This document shows, piece after piece, positions 25,522 through 33,983 of a stretch of DNA of 64,000 nt. Both the position numbers and the translations under genes were made by a program. The stretch is from CALLVF01 sp964632205 (lineage in GTDB: Bacteria; Patescibacteriota; Microgenomatia; UBA1406; GWC2-37-13). Location of the stretch: the NCBI GenBank assembly GCA_964632205.1, contig CAZWBE010000001.1, forward strand, positions 81,831 to 145,830, given 5' to 3'. Within the stretch, counting starts at the first letter, position 1. Every line of letters begins with the position of its first letter. The notes under the pieces are model-generated. The model was not told the DNA's origin, did no database searches, and saw nothing but the letters and a program-made list of their open reading frames with translations.

Positions 25522-26613
25522 ATGGTGATTATCATATTTATTTTTATTCTTGCCCTTCTGATTCTTATTCATGAATTAGGTCATTTTATTGCGGCGAAGA
25601 AAAACGGCGTAAAAGTAGAAGAATTCGGTCTCGGATTTCCTCCAAGAATTCTGGCAAAACAAATAGGGGAAACAATTTATAGTTTAAACATTATTCCGCT
25701 TGGTGGTTTTGTTAAATTATATGGCGAAGAATATGTAGAAGCAGACTCAAAACTGAAAAATGAAAACCCAAAACTAAAAAACAAAGCCTTTGTTTATAAA
25801 AAACCATGGCAAAAAGCGGTAATTATTATTGCTGGCGTCCTTGGCAATTTTTTACTTGGTTGGCTATTGATCTCTTATCTTTTTACGCAAGGAATACCAG
25901 TACCAACAGACAAAGTTATTATTGAAAAAGTTCAACCAGGCTCACCAGCTCAATTAGCTGGTTTAAAAGAAAAAGACCTTATTTCTTCTCTCGTTCCTCC
26001 CAATGCTCCTAGTTCTTTTATTCCTTTAAAATCCTCAAATGATTTTATCCGTCTAACTAAACAATACGCAGGAAAAGAGATTCAACTTCTTATTAAGAGA
26101 GAAAATAAACAATTTGTGACAAAAATAATTCCCAGAAAAAAACCGCCGGCTGGACAAGGACCTTTAGGAGTAGTCATTACTTCTTTCGCGGAAAAAAAAT
26201 ATCACTGGTATCAGGCGCCTTTTTTTGGATTGATTGAAGCATTTAAAATAACAAAACAGATTGTAATAGAAATTGTTAGAACTATTTATCAATTTATATT
26301 ATTTCAAAAACCTCAAGTTGAAGTTGCTGGCCCGATTGGCATTGCCTCCTACACTGCCAAAGCAATCACATATGGTTATACGGCTCTCATGCAATTTGTT
26401 GCTTTATTATCACTTAATTTAGCAGTAATTAACATCCTTCCCTTTCCCGCCCTTGATGGAGGACGGTTAATATTTGTCCTTTATGAATGGGTGACTAAAA
26501 AAAGAGTCAATCAAAAAATAGAACGTTATGTTAATCTAATTGGCATTATTATCCTTTTATCACTGGCAATTTTAGTATCAATAAACGATATGAATAAAAT
26601 AATCCGACAATAA
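25522..26613 (+). CDS. rseP: RseP-like site-2 membrane zinc metalloprotease
   Basis: The 363-residue intramembrane protease has the zinc motif HELGHF at residues 14-19 in the first membrane segment, a PDZ domain (VQPGSPAQLAGLKEKDLI) between the membrane parts, and the second active-site segment NILPFPALDGGRLIF with its Asp ligand near residue 313. Such proteases cut membrane anti-sigma factors or signal-peptide remnants. No sigma or anti-sigma gene lies nearby. It precedes the kinase gene by three bases, so the two are likely co-translated. Confidence 0.92.
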   Translation: MVIIIFIFILALLILIHELGHFIAAKKNGVKVEEFGLGFPPRILAKQIGETIYSLNIIPLGGFVKLYGEEYVEADSKLKNENPKLKNKAFVYKKPWQKAVIIIAGVLGNFLLGWLLISYLFTQGIPVPTDKVIIEKVQPGSPAQLAGLKEKDLISSLVPPNAPSSFIPLKSSNDFIRLTKQYAGKEIQLLIKRENKQFVTKIIPRKKPPAGQGPLGVVITSFAEKKYHWYQAPFFGLIEAFKITKQIVIEIVRTIYQFILFQKPQVEVAGPIGIASYTAKAITYGYTALMQFVALLSLNLAVINILPFPALDGGRLIFVLYEWVTKKRVNQKIERYVNLIGIIILLSLAILVSINDMNKIIRQ

Positions 26614-26616
26614 ACT

Positions 26617-27213
26617 ATGAAATTTAAATACGAAAATATTACTATCTCAGGAGGTGTTGCCACCGGGAAAAATACTCTTTTGAATAATCTTAAACCTTAC
26701 CTCCAACCTTATGGTTGGAAATTTACCTCAGGCGGACAACTTTTAAGAGACTTTACTAAAGAATACATCCAACCATTAGCCAGTCTCGTTGATAAAAAGT
26801 TTCATAATGAATTAGATAAAAGAACAAGAAGATTATTAACAAAAGAAGGTCATTATGTAATTGAAGCTTGGTTGGCAGGATTTATAGCTCGAGATTTAAA
26901 AAATACCCTACGCATCTTACTTACCTGCCGCAACGATGCTCTGCGGGTTGATCGAGTGGCTAATCGGGACAAAGTCTCTATCGAGCAGGCAAAAAAATTT
27001 ATTAAAGAAAGAGAAGAAGAAAATTTTAAAACTTGGCGTAAAATTTATGGTAATTATGATTTTTTCAATCCCAAATACTTTCATTTGATTATTGATACTT
27101 ACTCTTCCGGCCCTCTGGAAACCTTAGGTCAAGTACTTGATGCTTTAGGATACGATCATACCCAAATCTCTATCCAAAAATTAGTCGGCTCATCAAAAAA
27201 ACGAAAAGTCTAA
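26617..27213 (+). CDS. Cytidylate-kinase-like P-loop kinase
   Basis: The 198-residue protein has a P-loop ISGGVATGKNTLLNNL at residues 10-25 and the lid pattern RVANRDKVSIEQAKKFIKEREEENFKTW, followed by YHLIIDT-like FHLIIDTYSSGP, matching the cytidylate kinase-like (Cytidylate_kin2) family. It would phosphorylate CMP/dCMP. The Lys-Asn after the Gly-Lys of the P-loop (GKN rather than GKS/T) is unusual because the Mg-coordinating Ser/Thr is replaced, although a Thr follows. It is tightly linked to rseP and convergent with the gene at 27228. Confidence 0.75.
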   Translation: MKFKYENITISGGVATGKNTLLNNLKPYLQPYGWKFTSGGQLLRDFTKEYIQPLASLVDKKFHNELDKRTRRLLTKEGHYVIEAWLAGFIARDLKNTLRILLTCRNDALRVDRVANRDKVSIEQAKKFIKEREEENFKTWRKIYGNYDFFNPKYFHLIIDTYSSGPLETLGQVLDALGYDHTQISIQKLVGSSKKRKV

Positions 27214-27227
27214 CAACTCTTATTCTT

Positions 27228-28193
27228 TTAAAACCTAAATTTTTTTTCTTGCAGTAAAGAAAATTGATAAACTATCTCCCCGTAGTTATCAAAATCTTCT
27301 TTTTTATAAGGCAACCTAATAACTTGTCGGCGGTCACTATTTTTGTATAATTCTTGAGCGCGATGATATTCTCTCAAAAACCAAAGATAGGCTTCCTTTA
27401 ATTGTGAAGCAAAACCTTCATCTAATAATTTTAAACTTAAGAAAAAATCAATCCGATCACAGGTATTGGTAGGAAGATTATATATGTTTTCTTCGGTTAA
27501 GTTAGCTATACTCCCTTGCCAGGTTTGAACAGTTAAAATATCTAATCTTCTTTGAACCGCTCTTAATGGCCCCATTTTAAAGCCCAACTGCAAACTTTTT
27601 GGATCTTCACATTCGTAATAATATTGTATCCCATCTTTAAAAACTGGCAATCCTCTATAAAAGCCATTTTTTAAAGTCTGTCTATAACTTGAAATTTGTT
27701 TCCTAAGTGCCTCTCTAATTCTCCCTCCTCTCTCATCTTGACCAACCATTTCCCGTATAACTTGCATTCTCGCTCTTAAATGAATATCTGGACTTCCCCA
27801 AACAACAATACTATTTAAAATTCTATCAGGGAAAATACTTTGAGACGAATTATTAAAAAAGGAGAGGGTTTCCCCGTCAGCCTCCACCGGCCTGATTTCA
27901 TTACAGATAACTGACCCTTCTCTAAATCGAATAAATTGTGAGGGATGCCCATCAATCTTATATAATAATAACGGATCATAAAGGAAAACTAATTCAGTTT
28001 TAGATTGAGAATGTCTCTCTTCTTTTCCATCACTACCAACCACCACAAAAGCAACTTTATTTTCCAAAGTTGCTGGTAAATTATCAATTAAATCTTTTAA
28101 CTCTTGTCTCCAATTTTGGCAACAAACTCTTACTAAACCGAAATATTCTGTTAATGATAGAGAATTATATACATCAAAATCTTTTTTTTCCAT
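27228..28193 (-). CDS. GlnD/DUF294-like nucleotidyltransferase
   Basis: The 321-residue soluble protein has VVVGSDGKEERHSQSKTELVF at about 51-70, resembling the GS-x-G-R-x-E ... D motif of DUF294/GlnD nucleotidyltransferases, and a C-terminal helical region with KMGPLRAVQRRLDILTVQ similar to their GGLRDIE element. In GlnD the second acidic motif is DxD; here it reads TEL, with Glu. GlnD uridylylates PII, but no CBS, ACT or HD domain is present and no glnB is near, so the target is unknown. It is a single gene with its own AT-rich upstream region. Confidence 0.55.
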   Translation of the reverse strand: MEKKDFDVYNSLSLTEYFGLVRVCCQNWRQELKDLIDNLPATLENKVAFVVVGSDGKEERHSQSKTELVFLYDPLLLYKIDGHPSQFIRFREGSVICNEIRPVEADGETLSFFNNSSQSIFPDRILNSIVVWGSPDIHLRARMQVIREMVGQDERGGRIREALRKQISSYRQTLKNGFYRGLPVFKDGIQYYYECEDPKSLQLGFKMGPLRAVQRRLDILTVQTWQGSIANLTEENIYNLPTNTCDRIDFFLSLKLLDEGFASQLKEAYLWFLREYHRAQELYKNSDRRQVIRLPYKKEDFDNYGEIVYQFSLLQEKKFRF

Positions 28194-28540
28194 AAATCCA
28201 TAAAAGGTTAATATTATATAATAGTGTCTTCGTCATCTTTTTCTAATTCTTAAATTTATAAAGCTTTTCGTCTTTATTATATCCTTAATCTCTATGAATC
28301 CTAAAATAATATAGGTAAAGATTTTATCTAAAAGACTAAATACAAAACATCAAAATAAGAGTGAAAAATTGAAATTAGACAATTATTCAATTAAAGAATT
28401 AACCAATAACGGGTTAAGAATAATCAATAGTTTTTTATTCCTTAGTCACTCTAGTAAAAAATGCAAATTAGAAAGTTTTTAAATTTAATTTATCTCTTTG
28501 AGTTTAAGACTTTAATCGTGTATTGTATAATTAAGAAATT
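28194..28540. other. 347-base non-coding interval
   Basis: AT-rich divergent spacer between the minus-strand nucleotidyltransferase and proS. I see TATAAT-like boxes for both directions (near 28212-28220 on the minus strand and 28526-28531 on the plus strand) but no credible ORF, tRNA or structured RNA. Confidence 0.6.
28526..28531 (+). promoter_or_regulatory. -10 box of proS, near-leaderless
   Basis: TATAAT ends nine bases before the ATG at 28541, so the transcript would start within about three bases of the start codon. No clear -35. Confidence 0.5.
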
Positions 28541-29791
28541 ATGCTCTATTCAAAGCTGTTTGGAAAAACTAAAAGAGAAGTTTCCAGGCAATTTGAAGCA
28601 AAAAGTCATGAACTCCTAACCAAGGGCGGTTTTATTGAGCAGGTGGCCGCCGGGATCTTTAACTATCTTCCCTTAGGGAAAAGAGTCTTGACAAAGATTG
28701 AAGATATTGTTAAAGAAGAAATGAATGCCATCGGTGCTCAAGAAATATTAATGCCTTCTCTTCATCCTAAAAATCTTTGGCAACAAACCAAACGATGGGA
28801 AACTGTTGATGTTTTATTTAAAACTAAAAGCCGCCTTAATCAAGAATATGCCTTAGCGCCAACTCATGAAGAGACAGTAACTCCATTAGCAAAACAATTT
28901 ATTAAAAGTTACAAAGATTTACCATTAGCTCTTTATCACATCACCTTTAAATTTCGCGATGAACCCCGACCTAAATCAGGAATCTTGCGTGGTCGCGAAT
29001 TCGGCATGAAAGATCTTTACTCATTTCACGCCACTAAAGAAGACTTGATTCAGTTTTATCAGCAAGTTATTGGAGCTTATTTAAAAATATTTAAAAGATG
29101 TGGTTTGGATAAGATAAAAATTACCGAAGCTTCTGGTGGTAGTTTTACGAAGAAATTTTCCCATGAGTTTAATGTGATAACACCAGCGGGGGAGGTTGAT
29201 TTAATTTATTGTCAAAAATGTGATTTTGCCCAAAATCAAGAAATTACTCATTTAAAATCAGAGGCAAACTGTCCCAAGTGTGGTGATTTAATTAAAAATG
29301 AACGGGCGATTGAGGTGGGAAATATTTTTGACTTAGGTACCCGTTTTAGCGAGGCTTTTAATTTAACTTTTATTGATCAAGACGGACAAAAACAATTTCC
29401 TTACATGGGTTGCTATGGTATTGGTACCACCCGTTTGCTAGGAACAATTGTCGAAGTGAACCATGATAATGATGGTATTATTTGGCCAAAAAATGTTGCT
29501 CCTTATCAAATCCATCTTATCGGTCTTAATCTTAAAGAAAAAAATATTAAAGAGCAGTGTTATCGTATTTATCATCAACTATTAAATCAAAGACTGGAAG
29601 TTCTTTTTGACGATAGGGAAGAGGTTTCTGCTGGAGAAAAATTCACCGATGCTGATTTAATCGGTATTCCCCTAAGATTGGTCGTTTCTAAAAAAACCGG
29701 TAACAAAATAGAAATTAAAAAACGGAATGAGAATAAAATTGAGTTGCTTTCCCTAAATCAATTTGTTTCGAATGCTAAAATTCAAATATAA
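28541..29791 (+). CDS. proS: Prolyl-tRNA synthetase, short form without editing insertion
   Basis: Class II enzyme: motif 1 around GAQEILMPSLHPKNLW, motif 2 TFKFRDEPRPKSGILRGREFGMKDLYSF (shown as its core FRDEPRPKSGILRGREF), and motif 3 GCYGIGTTRLLGTIVE. Between motifs 2 and 3 only about 45 residues occur, including a Cys4 element (CQKC...CPKC), so the roughly 180-residue INS editing domain of E. coli ProRS is missing. Total length is 416 residues against about 570. The C-terminal anticodon-binding domain is present. A tRNA-Pro (CGG) is at 37462. Confidence 0.95.
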   Translation: MLYSKLFGKTKREVSRQFEAKSHELLTKGGFIEQVAAGIFNYLPLGKRVLTKIEDIVKEEMNAIGAQEILMPSLHPKNLWQQTKRWETVDVLFKTKSRLNQEYALAPTHEETVTPLAKQFIKSYKDLPLALYHITFKFRDEPRPKSGILRGREFGMKDLYSFHATKEDLIQFYQQVIGAYLKIFKRCGLDKIKITEASGGSFTKKFSHEFNVITPAGEVDLIYCQKCDFAQNQEITHLKSEANCPKCGDLIKNERAIEVGNIFDLGTRFSEAFNLTFIDQDGQKQFPYMGCYGIGTTRLLGTIVEVNHDNDGIIWPKNVAPYQIHLIGLNLKEKNIKEQCYRIYHQLLNQRLEVLFDDREEVSAGEKFTDADLIGIPLRLVVSKKTGNKIEIKKRNENKIELLSLNQFVSNAKIQI

Positions 29792-29851
29792 AAACCCATT
29801 TAATTTATAATTTAAATATTTAAATATTACTTTTCAATTTTGGTAATTTCG

Positions 29852-30685
29852 ATGAAGATAATCGTTACCCATCTATCTCCTGATCTTGACTCAATTGCTT
29901 CCTGTTGGTTAATTAAAAAATTTTTACCTGGCTGGAAAAAGGCTAAAATAGAATTCGTGCCAGCGGGTTCAACTTTAAATAATAAACCAGCCGATGAGAA
30001 TCCAAACATTATTCATGTTGACACCGGTTTAGGACGTTTTGATCATCATCAAAGTAATAGTTTTACCTGCGCCACTAAAAAAGTTTTTCACCATCTTTTA
30101 GAAAAAAAATATCTCAAACCGCCCTATATTGAGCCTTTAGAAAGAATGGTTGAGTATATCAACGCTATTGATCACTTTCAAGAAGTATACTTTCCCCAAG
30201 CGGAAAGTGACCTTTACGATTTCTGCCTTCACCAGATAATTGAAGGTTTAAAATCGGTGTTAAATGACAATCTTAAATTAACTGAAATAGGATTTTTAGT
30301 CCTGGATGGAATTTTTCAAATCTTCAGAAACAAAATAATAGCTGTAAAAGACTTAAAAAAAGCCTTCATTTTTCAATCAAAATGGGGGAAATCACTGGCA
30401 ATTGAGTCAAAAAATGAAGAAACAATAAAACTAGCTTTAAAGAAAGGCTTTAATTTGGTTTTAAGAAAAGATCCAGAAAAGGGTTTTGTTCGAATTAAAA
30501 CGCGACCGGACAAAAATTTAGACTTAACCCCTCTTTACCAAAAAATTAAATCCATTGATAAAAAGGGTAGTTGGTTTCTCCATGTTTCTAAAAATATGCT
30601 TCTTAACTCCTCCTCAAAAAATCCTTTTCTTACTCCTACCTCTTTATCTTTTTTAAAATTAATTGAAATAATAAAATCTCTTTAA
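29852..30685 (+). CDS. MYG1/DHH-like phosphoesterase-family protein
   Basis: The 277-residue protein starts MKIIVTHLSPDLDSIASCWLIKKF and continues with HVDTGLGRFDHHQSNSF at about 51-67. The D-x-D and DHH elements match the DHH superfamily, closest in layout to MYG1 (UPF0160) proteins, which are metal-dependent exonucleases. The C-terminal half is not recognised. I chose the ATG at 29852; the upstream TTG at 29840 adds four residues of no value. It sits between proS and rpsU, 60 bases after proS. Substrate unknown. Confidence 0.6.
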   Translation: MKIIVTHLSPDLDSIASCWLIKKFLPGWKKAKIEFVPAGSTLNNKPADENPNIIHVDTGLGRFDHHQSNSFTCATKKVFHHLLEKKYLKPPYIEPLERMVEYINAIDHFQEVYFPQAESDLYDFCLHQIIEGLKSVLNDNLKLTEIGFLVLDGIFQIFRNKIIAVKDLKKAFIFQSKWGKSLAIESKNEETIKLALKKGFNLVLRKDPEKGFVRIKTRPDKNLDLTPLYQKIKSIDKKGSWFLHVSKNMLLNSSSKNPFLTPTSLSFLKLIEIIKSL

Positions 30686-30699
30686 TTGTTTTTTATAAC

Positions 30700-30708
30700 T
30701 GTTATAAT
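30700..30708 (+). promoter_or_regulatory. Extended -10 promoter for rpsU
   Basis: TGT followed by TATAAT at 30703-30708; the transcript starts near 30715 and has a leader of about 45 bases containing a strong ribosome binding site. Confidence 0.6.
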
Positions 30709-30744
30709 AATTATAAATAAACGGGTTATTTTTTTTATCTTAAA

Positions 30745-30753
30745 AAGGAGGTG
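30745..30753 (+). promoter_or_regulatory. Strong Shine-Dalgarno site of rpsU
   Basis: AAGGAGGTG pairs fully with the 16S 3' end and lies 8 bases (from GGAGG) before ATG 30760, deciding this start over the in-frame GTG at 30751 that lies inside the site. Confidence 0.85.
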
Positions 30754-30759
30754 TTTTCG

Positions 30760-30966
30760 ATGGTTGTTGTTACCAAAAAAAAAGGTGAATCAAAAGACAG
30801 TATTTTCCGCAAATTTACCAAGGTCTTCATTGAAGAAGATATTATTGGCGAAGTGAGAAAAAAACAATTTTATAAAAAACCATCTCTTGTGCGCAAAGAA
30901 GAGGAACGAGAAAAATTAAGAAAAAATCCGCAAAAATCATTTAAACCAATTACCGCTGGAAAGTAA
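30760..30966 (+). CDS. rpsU: 30S ribosomal protein bS21
   Basis: The 68-residue basic protein starts MVVVTKKKGESKDSIFRKFTKVF; the KKKGES-x-D-x-x-F-R-KF pattern is the bS21 hallmark, followed by a Lys/Arg-rich helix (KKPSLVRKEEEREKLRKNPQ). bS21 sits near the anti-Shine-Dalgarno and helps initiation. It is one of only two genes here with a perfect Shine-Dalgarno site. ybeY follows by eight bases. Confidence 0.85.
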   Translation: MVVVTKKKGESKDSIFRKFTKVFIEEDIIGEVRKKQFYKKPSLVRKEEEREKLRKNPQKSFKPITAGK

Positions 30967-30974
30967 AAAGTTTT

Positions 30975-31322
30975 ATGATAAATATCTTTTGTTCATCACG
31001 TTATAAAATTGAAAGAATTAAGATTAAACAAGAAATAAAGAAATTGCTTCTCGAAAAAAATCTTTCTCCTGATTGGAGTATTAATATAATCTTTGTAGGA
31101 AAAAATAAAATGAAAAAAATCTCTCAAACTTATAAAAATGAAAATATTGCTTTGCCAGTGCTCTCCTTTCCTTATCGCGAAAAACAAGACGAAAAATTTC
31201 TTTTGGGAGAAATATTTATCTGTTATCCTCAAGCAGTTCTTTTAGCGGCCCAGCGAAACAAAAAAGTTGACGAAATAATCCTAAGTCTAATCAAACATGG
31301 AATAGATCATCTTTTAAAATAG
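30975..31322 (+). CDS. ybeY: YbeY-like endoribonuclease, truncated at the zinc site
   Basis: The 115-residue protein contains the YbeY landmarks VLSFPYREK (about 57-65), LGEIFICYPQA (about 76-86) and the helix EIILSLIKHGIDHLLK. YbeY normally ends in H-G-x-L-H-L-x-G-Y-D-H, three histidines binding zinc; here the protein stops right after the second histidine region (HGIDHLLK then TAG), so the third His is missing. No frame near the stop restores a G-Y-D-H. It may be inactive, or use another ligand. It follows rpsU directly, suiting a role in 16S maturation. Confidence 0.7.
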   Translation: MINIFCSSRYKIERIKIKQEIKKLLLEKNLSPDWSINIIFVGKNKMKKISQTYKNENIALPVLSFPYREKQDEKFLLGEIFICYPQAVLLAAQRNKKVDEIILSLIKHGIDHLLK

Positions 31323-31370
31323 ATTAATCTGATTGACATAATAACTAACTATTTAATTTCTAAAATAATC

Positions 31371-31415
31371 TAGGTCAATTAGGTTAATTAGGTTAATTAG
31401 GTCAATTAGGTTAAT
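31371..31415 (+). repeat. 9-bp tandem repeat, five copies, upstream of dnaX
   Basis: The unit TAGGTTAAT or TAGGTCAAT occurs five times head to tail (order C, T, T, C, T at the variable base), ending 30 bases before the dnaX start. It could be a binding array or simple slippage DNA. Confidence 0.85.
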
Positions 31416-31444
31416 TAGAAATTATAGATTATCTTTCTTTTTCA

Positions 31445-32503
31445 ATGTTTTACTTAAAATATCGTCCTAAGAAATTATCGGAAATTGATAACTCCCGGGT
31501 TCGCGAAATTTTGAAAAAGATTTTAGAGGGAAAAACTCTTCCTCACGCTCTTCTTTTTATCGGTCAAAAAGGAACCGGTAAAACTTCCGCCGCTCGGATT
31601 GTTGCTAAAGCAATAAACTGTCTTAATAATAAATTTAGTGGTTACTCTCCTTCAGTTGAACCCTGCAACCAATGTAAAAATTGCCAGGCTATCAATCGCG
31701 ATGTCTCAACTGATGTTCTAGAAATGGATGCTGCTTCTAATCGAGGAATAGAGGAAATTAGAAATCTTATCCAAGAAACAGCCTTTTTACCAATGACAAC
31801 CAGATTTAGAGTTTTTATTATTGACGAAGCCCATATGATCACAACCGATGCCTTCAATGCTCTTTTAAAAACATTAGAAGAACCACCAGAAACAACAATT
31901 TTCATTCTAGCAACCACCAACCCTGAAAAACTACCAAAAACAATTATCTCCCGCTGTGTTAAAGTTAATTTTGGCAAAGCAAAAAAAGAGGATATTATCT
32001 CAATGCTTAAAAGAATAAATAAACATGAAAACTTGAACTACGATGAAAAATTACTTAACTTAATTGCCAATCATTCTGATCAATCATTTCGCGATGCCGC
32101 TAAATTACTGGAAGAGTTAACCGTCCAAAAAATTACCGACATTGAAACCGCTGAAAAATTTTTAGGAATTCGAGGTAAGAACAACTTTCTACAAATACTT
32201 GAGGAGGGAAATCCCAAAAAAACTCTCGCTTGGATTGAGGAATTTGCTGAAGGAGGAGGGGATTTTAAAAATTTAATTGAGCAAATTCTTGATGAATTAA
32301 GATTAATTCTTCTTAACAAAAAAGGTTTATTAATTGAAGAAAATATCAAAACATCATTAACTACGAATCAAATAGTTTTCCTGATTAAATTATTAATGGA
32401 AGCATATCAAAGTTTAAAAATTACTCCCATTGAATCTTTACCTCTTGAGATTGCCATTGTTGAGTTTTATAATAAAATTGTTAAAAATTCCAACACCACC
32501 TAA
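31445..32503 (+). CDS. dnaX: DNA polymerase III subunit gamma (DnaX), short form
   Basis: Clamp-loader ATPase: YRPKKLSEI near the N-terminus, Walker A GQKGTGKTS at 40-48, a zinc module with CNQCKNC, Walker B FIIDEAHMI, the sensor TTNPEKLPKTIISRC with the SRC arginine finger. It has 352 residues, ending shortly after clamp-loader domain III, so the tau-specific C-terminal domains that bind DnaB and the polymerase are absent. The ybaB gene starts five bases downstream, the usual dnaX-ybaB-recR neighbourhood, except that recR is further away on the other strand. Confidence 0.95.
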   Translation: MFYLKYRPKKLSEIDNSRVREILKKILEGKTLPHALLFIGQKGTGKTSAARIVAKAINCLNNKFSGYSPSVEPCNQCKNCQAINRDVSTDVLEMDAASNRGIEEIRNLIQETAFLPMTTRFRVFIIDEAHMITTDAFNALLKTLEEPPETTIFILATTNPEKLPKTIISRCVKVNFGKAKKEDIISMLKRINKHENLNYDEKLLNLIANHSDQSFRDAAKLLEELTVQKITDIETAEKFLGIRGKNNFLQILEEGNPKKTLAWIEEFAEGGGDFKNLIEQILDELRLILLNKKGLLIEENIKTSLTTNQIVFLIKLLMEAYQSLKITPIESLPLEIAIVEFYNKIVKNSNTT

Positions 32504-32507
32504 AATT

Positions 32508-32771
32508 ATGTTTAATCCATTCGGAGCTTTGGGTGATTTGCAAAAATTAAGACAACAAGCCCAACAAATGCAACAATCGCTTCAACAAGAACAAGTAGTC
32601 GTCGATAAAAATGGTGTCAGAGTAATAGTTCGTGGTGATCAAATAATTGAAAGTGTTGAGATCGACGGCGTAATTGAAAACCGGATCGCCGATGCTATTA
32701 ATGAGGCAATAAAAAAAACCCAAGAGTTAGCGGCGAGAAAATTAATCGAGATCTCAAGCCAACAAAAATAA
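32508..32771 (+). CDS. YbaB/EbfC nucleoid-associated protein
   Basis: The 87-residue protein MFNPFGALGDLQKLRQQAQQMQQ has the N-terminal Gln-rich helix and central strands (VRVIVRGDQIIESVEID) of YbaB, a dimeric DNA-binding protein commonly encoded after dnaX. The frame extends upstream to 32430 inside dnaX, but the ATG at 32508 gives the family N-terminus. Confidence 0.9.
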   Translation: MFNPFGALGDLQKLRQQAQQMQQSLQQEQVVVDKNGVRVIVRGDQIIESVEIDGVIENRIADAINEAIKKTQELAARKLIEISSQQK

Positions 32772-32814
32772 TTTTTATAAACCTTATTTATCTCTAATCA
32801 GCTTAATCATTTTT

Positions 32815-33768
32815 ATGATCAAGCTTTTTTCTGGTAGCGCTCATCCAAAACTAAGCGAAGAGATTAGCAAATTAATCAATCTTCCCTTAGCAAAAGCACA
32901 AATCGTCCGTTTTAACAATTCGGAGGTAAAAGTCACTATTAAAGAAGATGTTAAACAGACAACTTGCGTTGTCATTCAACCAACTGCCAATCCCACCGAC
33001 ACTCATTTGATGGAACTTTTTTTCTTTTGTGATGCTTTAAGGCGGCAGGAGGCAAAATATGTTATCGGCTACATTCCTTATTTTGGTTATGCTCGTCAAG
33101 ATATTCAACATCAACCAGGAGAGTGTGTCTCTGCTAATGTTATCATCCGTTTTTTAGAATCAATTGGCTTTAATAAAATATACACCATTGATCTTCACGA
33201 TGAAGCCACCGAAGGGGTTTTTTCCATTCCTTTTAAAAATTTAAGTGCTCTTCCCTTACTGGCTAAGGCTGTTAAAGAATATCTTATCTCAACAAATTTT
33301 CGCGAGACAGCGAATATCATACCAGAGAAAGTAATGATTGTTTCCCCAGATCAAGGCGGTATTGAGCGAGCCAGAAAGTTTGGCGAGAGTTTTTTTGGCC
33401 ATCCGAACTTTTCCCTTGCCGTAATTGAAAAAAAACGCCACTTAGAAAAAATTCACACTTCCCAAGCATTAGATCTATATGGTAATATCAAAAACAAAAT
33501 AGCTATTTTAGTTGACGATTTAACTACCTCTGGAGGAACATTGATTAATGCCGCCCAGTTATGTTTAAAAAATGGCGCGACAGAAGTTATTGCGAGCGTT
33601 GTTCATCATGATTTTGCCAAAGAAGCACCGGAAAAAATCCAAAATTCTCCTTTAAAAAAATTCTTCACCACCAACACGATTGCTCTTCAACCAGAACAAA
33701 AATTTTCCAAATTAGAAGAAATTTCAATCGCTAACTTAATTGCCCAAGAACTGAAGAATTTTCTTTAA
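32815..33768 (+). CDS. prs: Ribose-phosphate pyrophosphokinase
   Basis: The enzyme makes PRPP from ribose 5-phosphate and ATP. Family features: SGSAHPKLSEEI at the start, RFNNSEV (flexible loop with the usual F-x-D/N-G/S-E), PYFGYARQD near residue 95, IDLHDEATEGVF, VSPDQGGIERARKF, and the PRPP loop ILVDDLTTSGGTL near 223-235. The FGYARQD loop and the PRPP-binding loop are clear. Length 317 is normal. Confidence 0.92.
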   Translation: MIKLFSGSAHPKLSEEISKLINLPLAKAQIVRFNNSEVKVTIKEDVKQTTCVVIQPTANPTDTHLMELFFFCDALRRQEAKYVIGYIPYFGYARQDIQHQPGECVSANVIIRFLESIGFNKIYTIDLHDEATEGVFSIPFKNLSALPLLAKAVKEYLISTNFRETANIIPEKVMIVSPDQGGIERARKFGESFFGHPNFSLAVIEKKRHLEKIHTSQALDLYGNIKNKIAILVDDLTTSGGTLINAAQLCLKNGATEVIASVVHHDFAKEAPEKIQNSPLKKFFTTNTIALQPEQKFSKLEEISIANLIAQELKNFL

Positions 33769-33983
33769 TATTATCCAATATCACTTAAATAAGAAAACAA
33801 TTTAAATGGCTTCATTTTCTCTTGTTTTTCTATTTTTATTAAATACTTATTAAATAAAGGTTATAGTCTCTTATTTAAAAAGCTGTGTTTAATTTTATTT
33901 TCTTAATCCTAAAAAGTATTCCTATTCACTCATTACTTAAAAAACCATCCTTTAATTTTCAAAAATGTGATTATATTTCTAAA

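Noticed and set aside
31250..31340. Frameshift at the end of ybeY hiding the missing histidine
   Set aside because: None of the three frames after the stop encodes a G-Y-D-H-like end.
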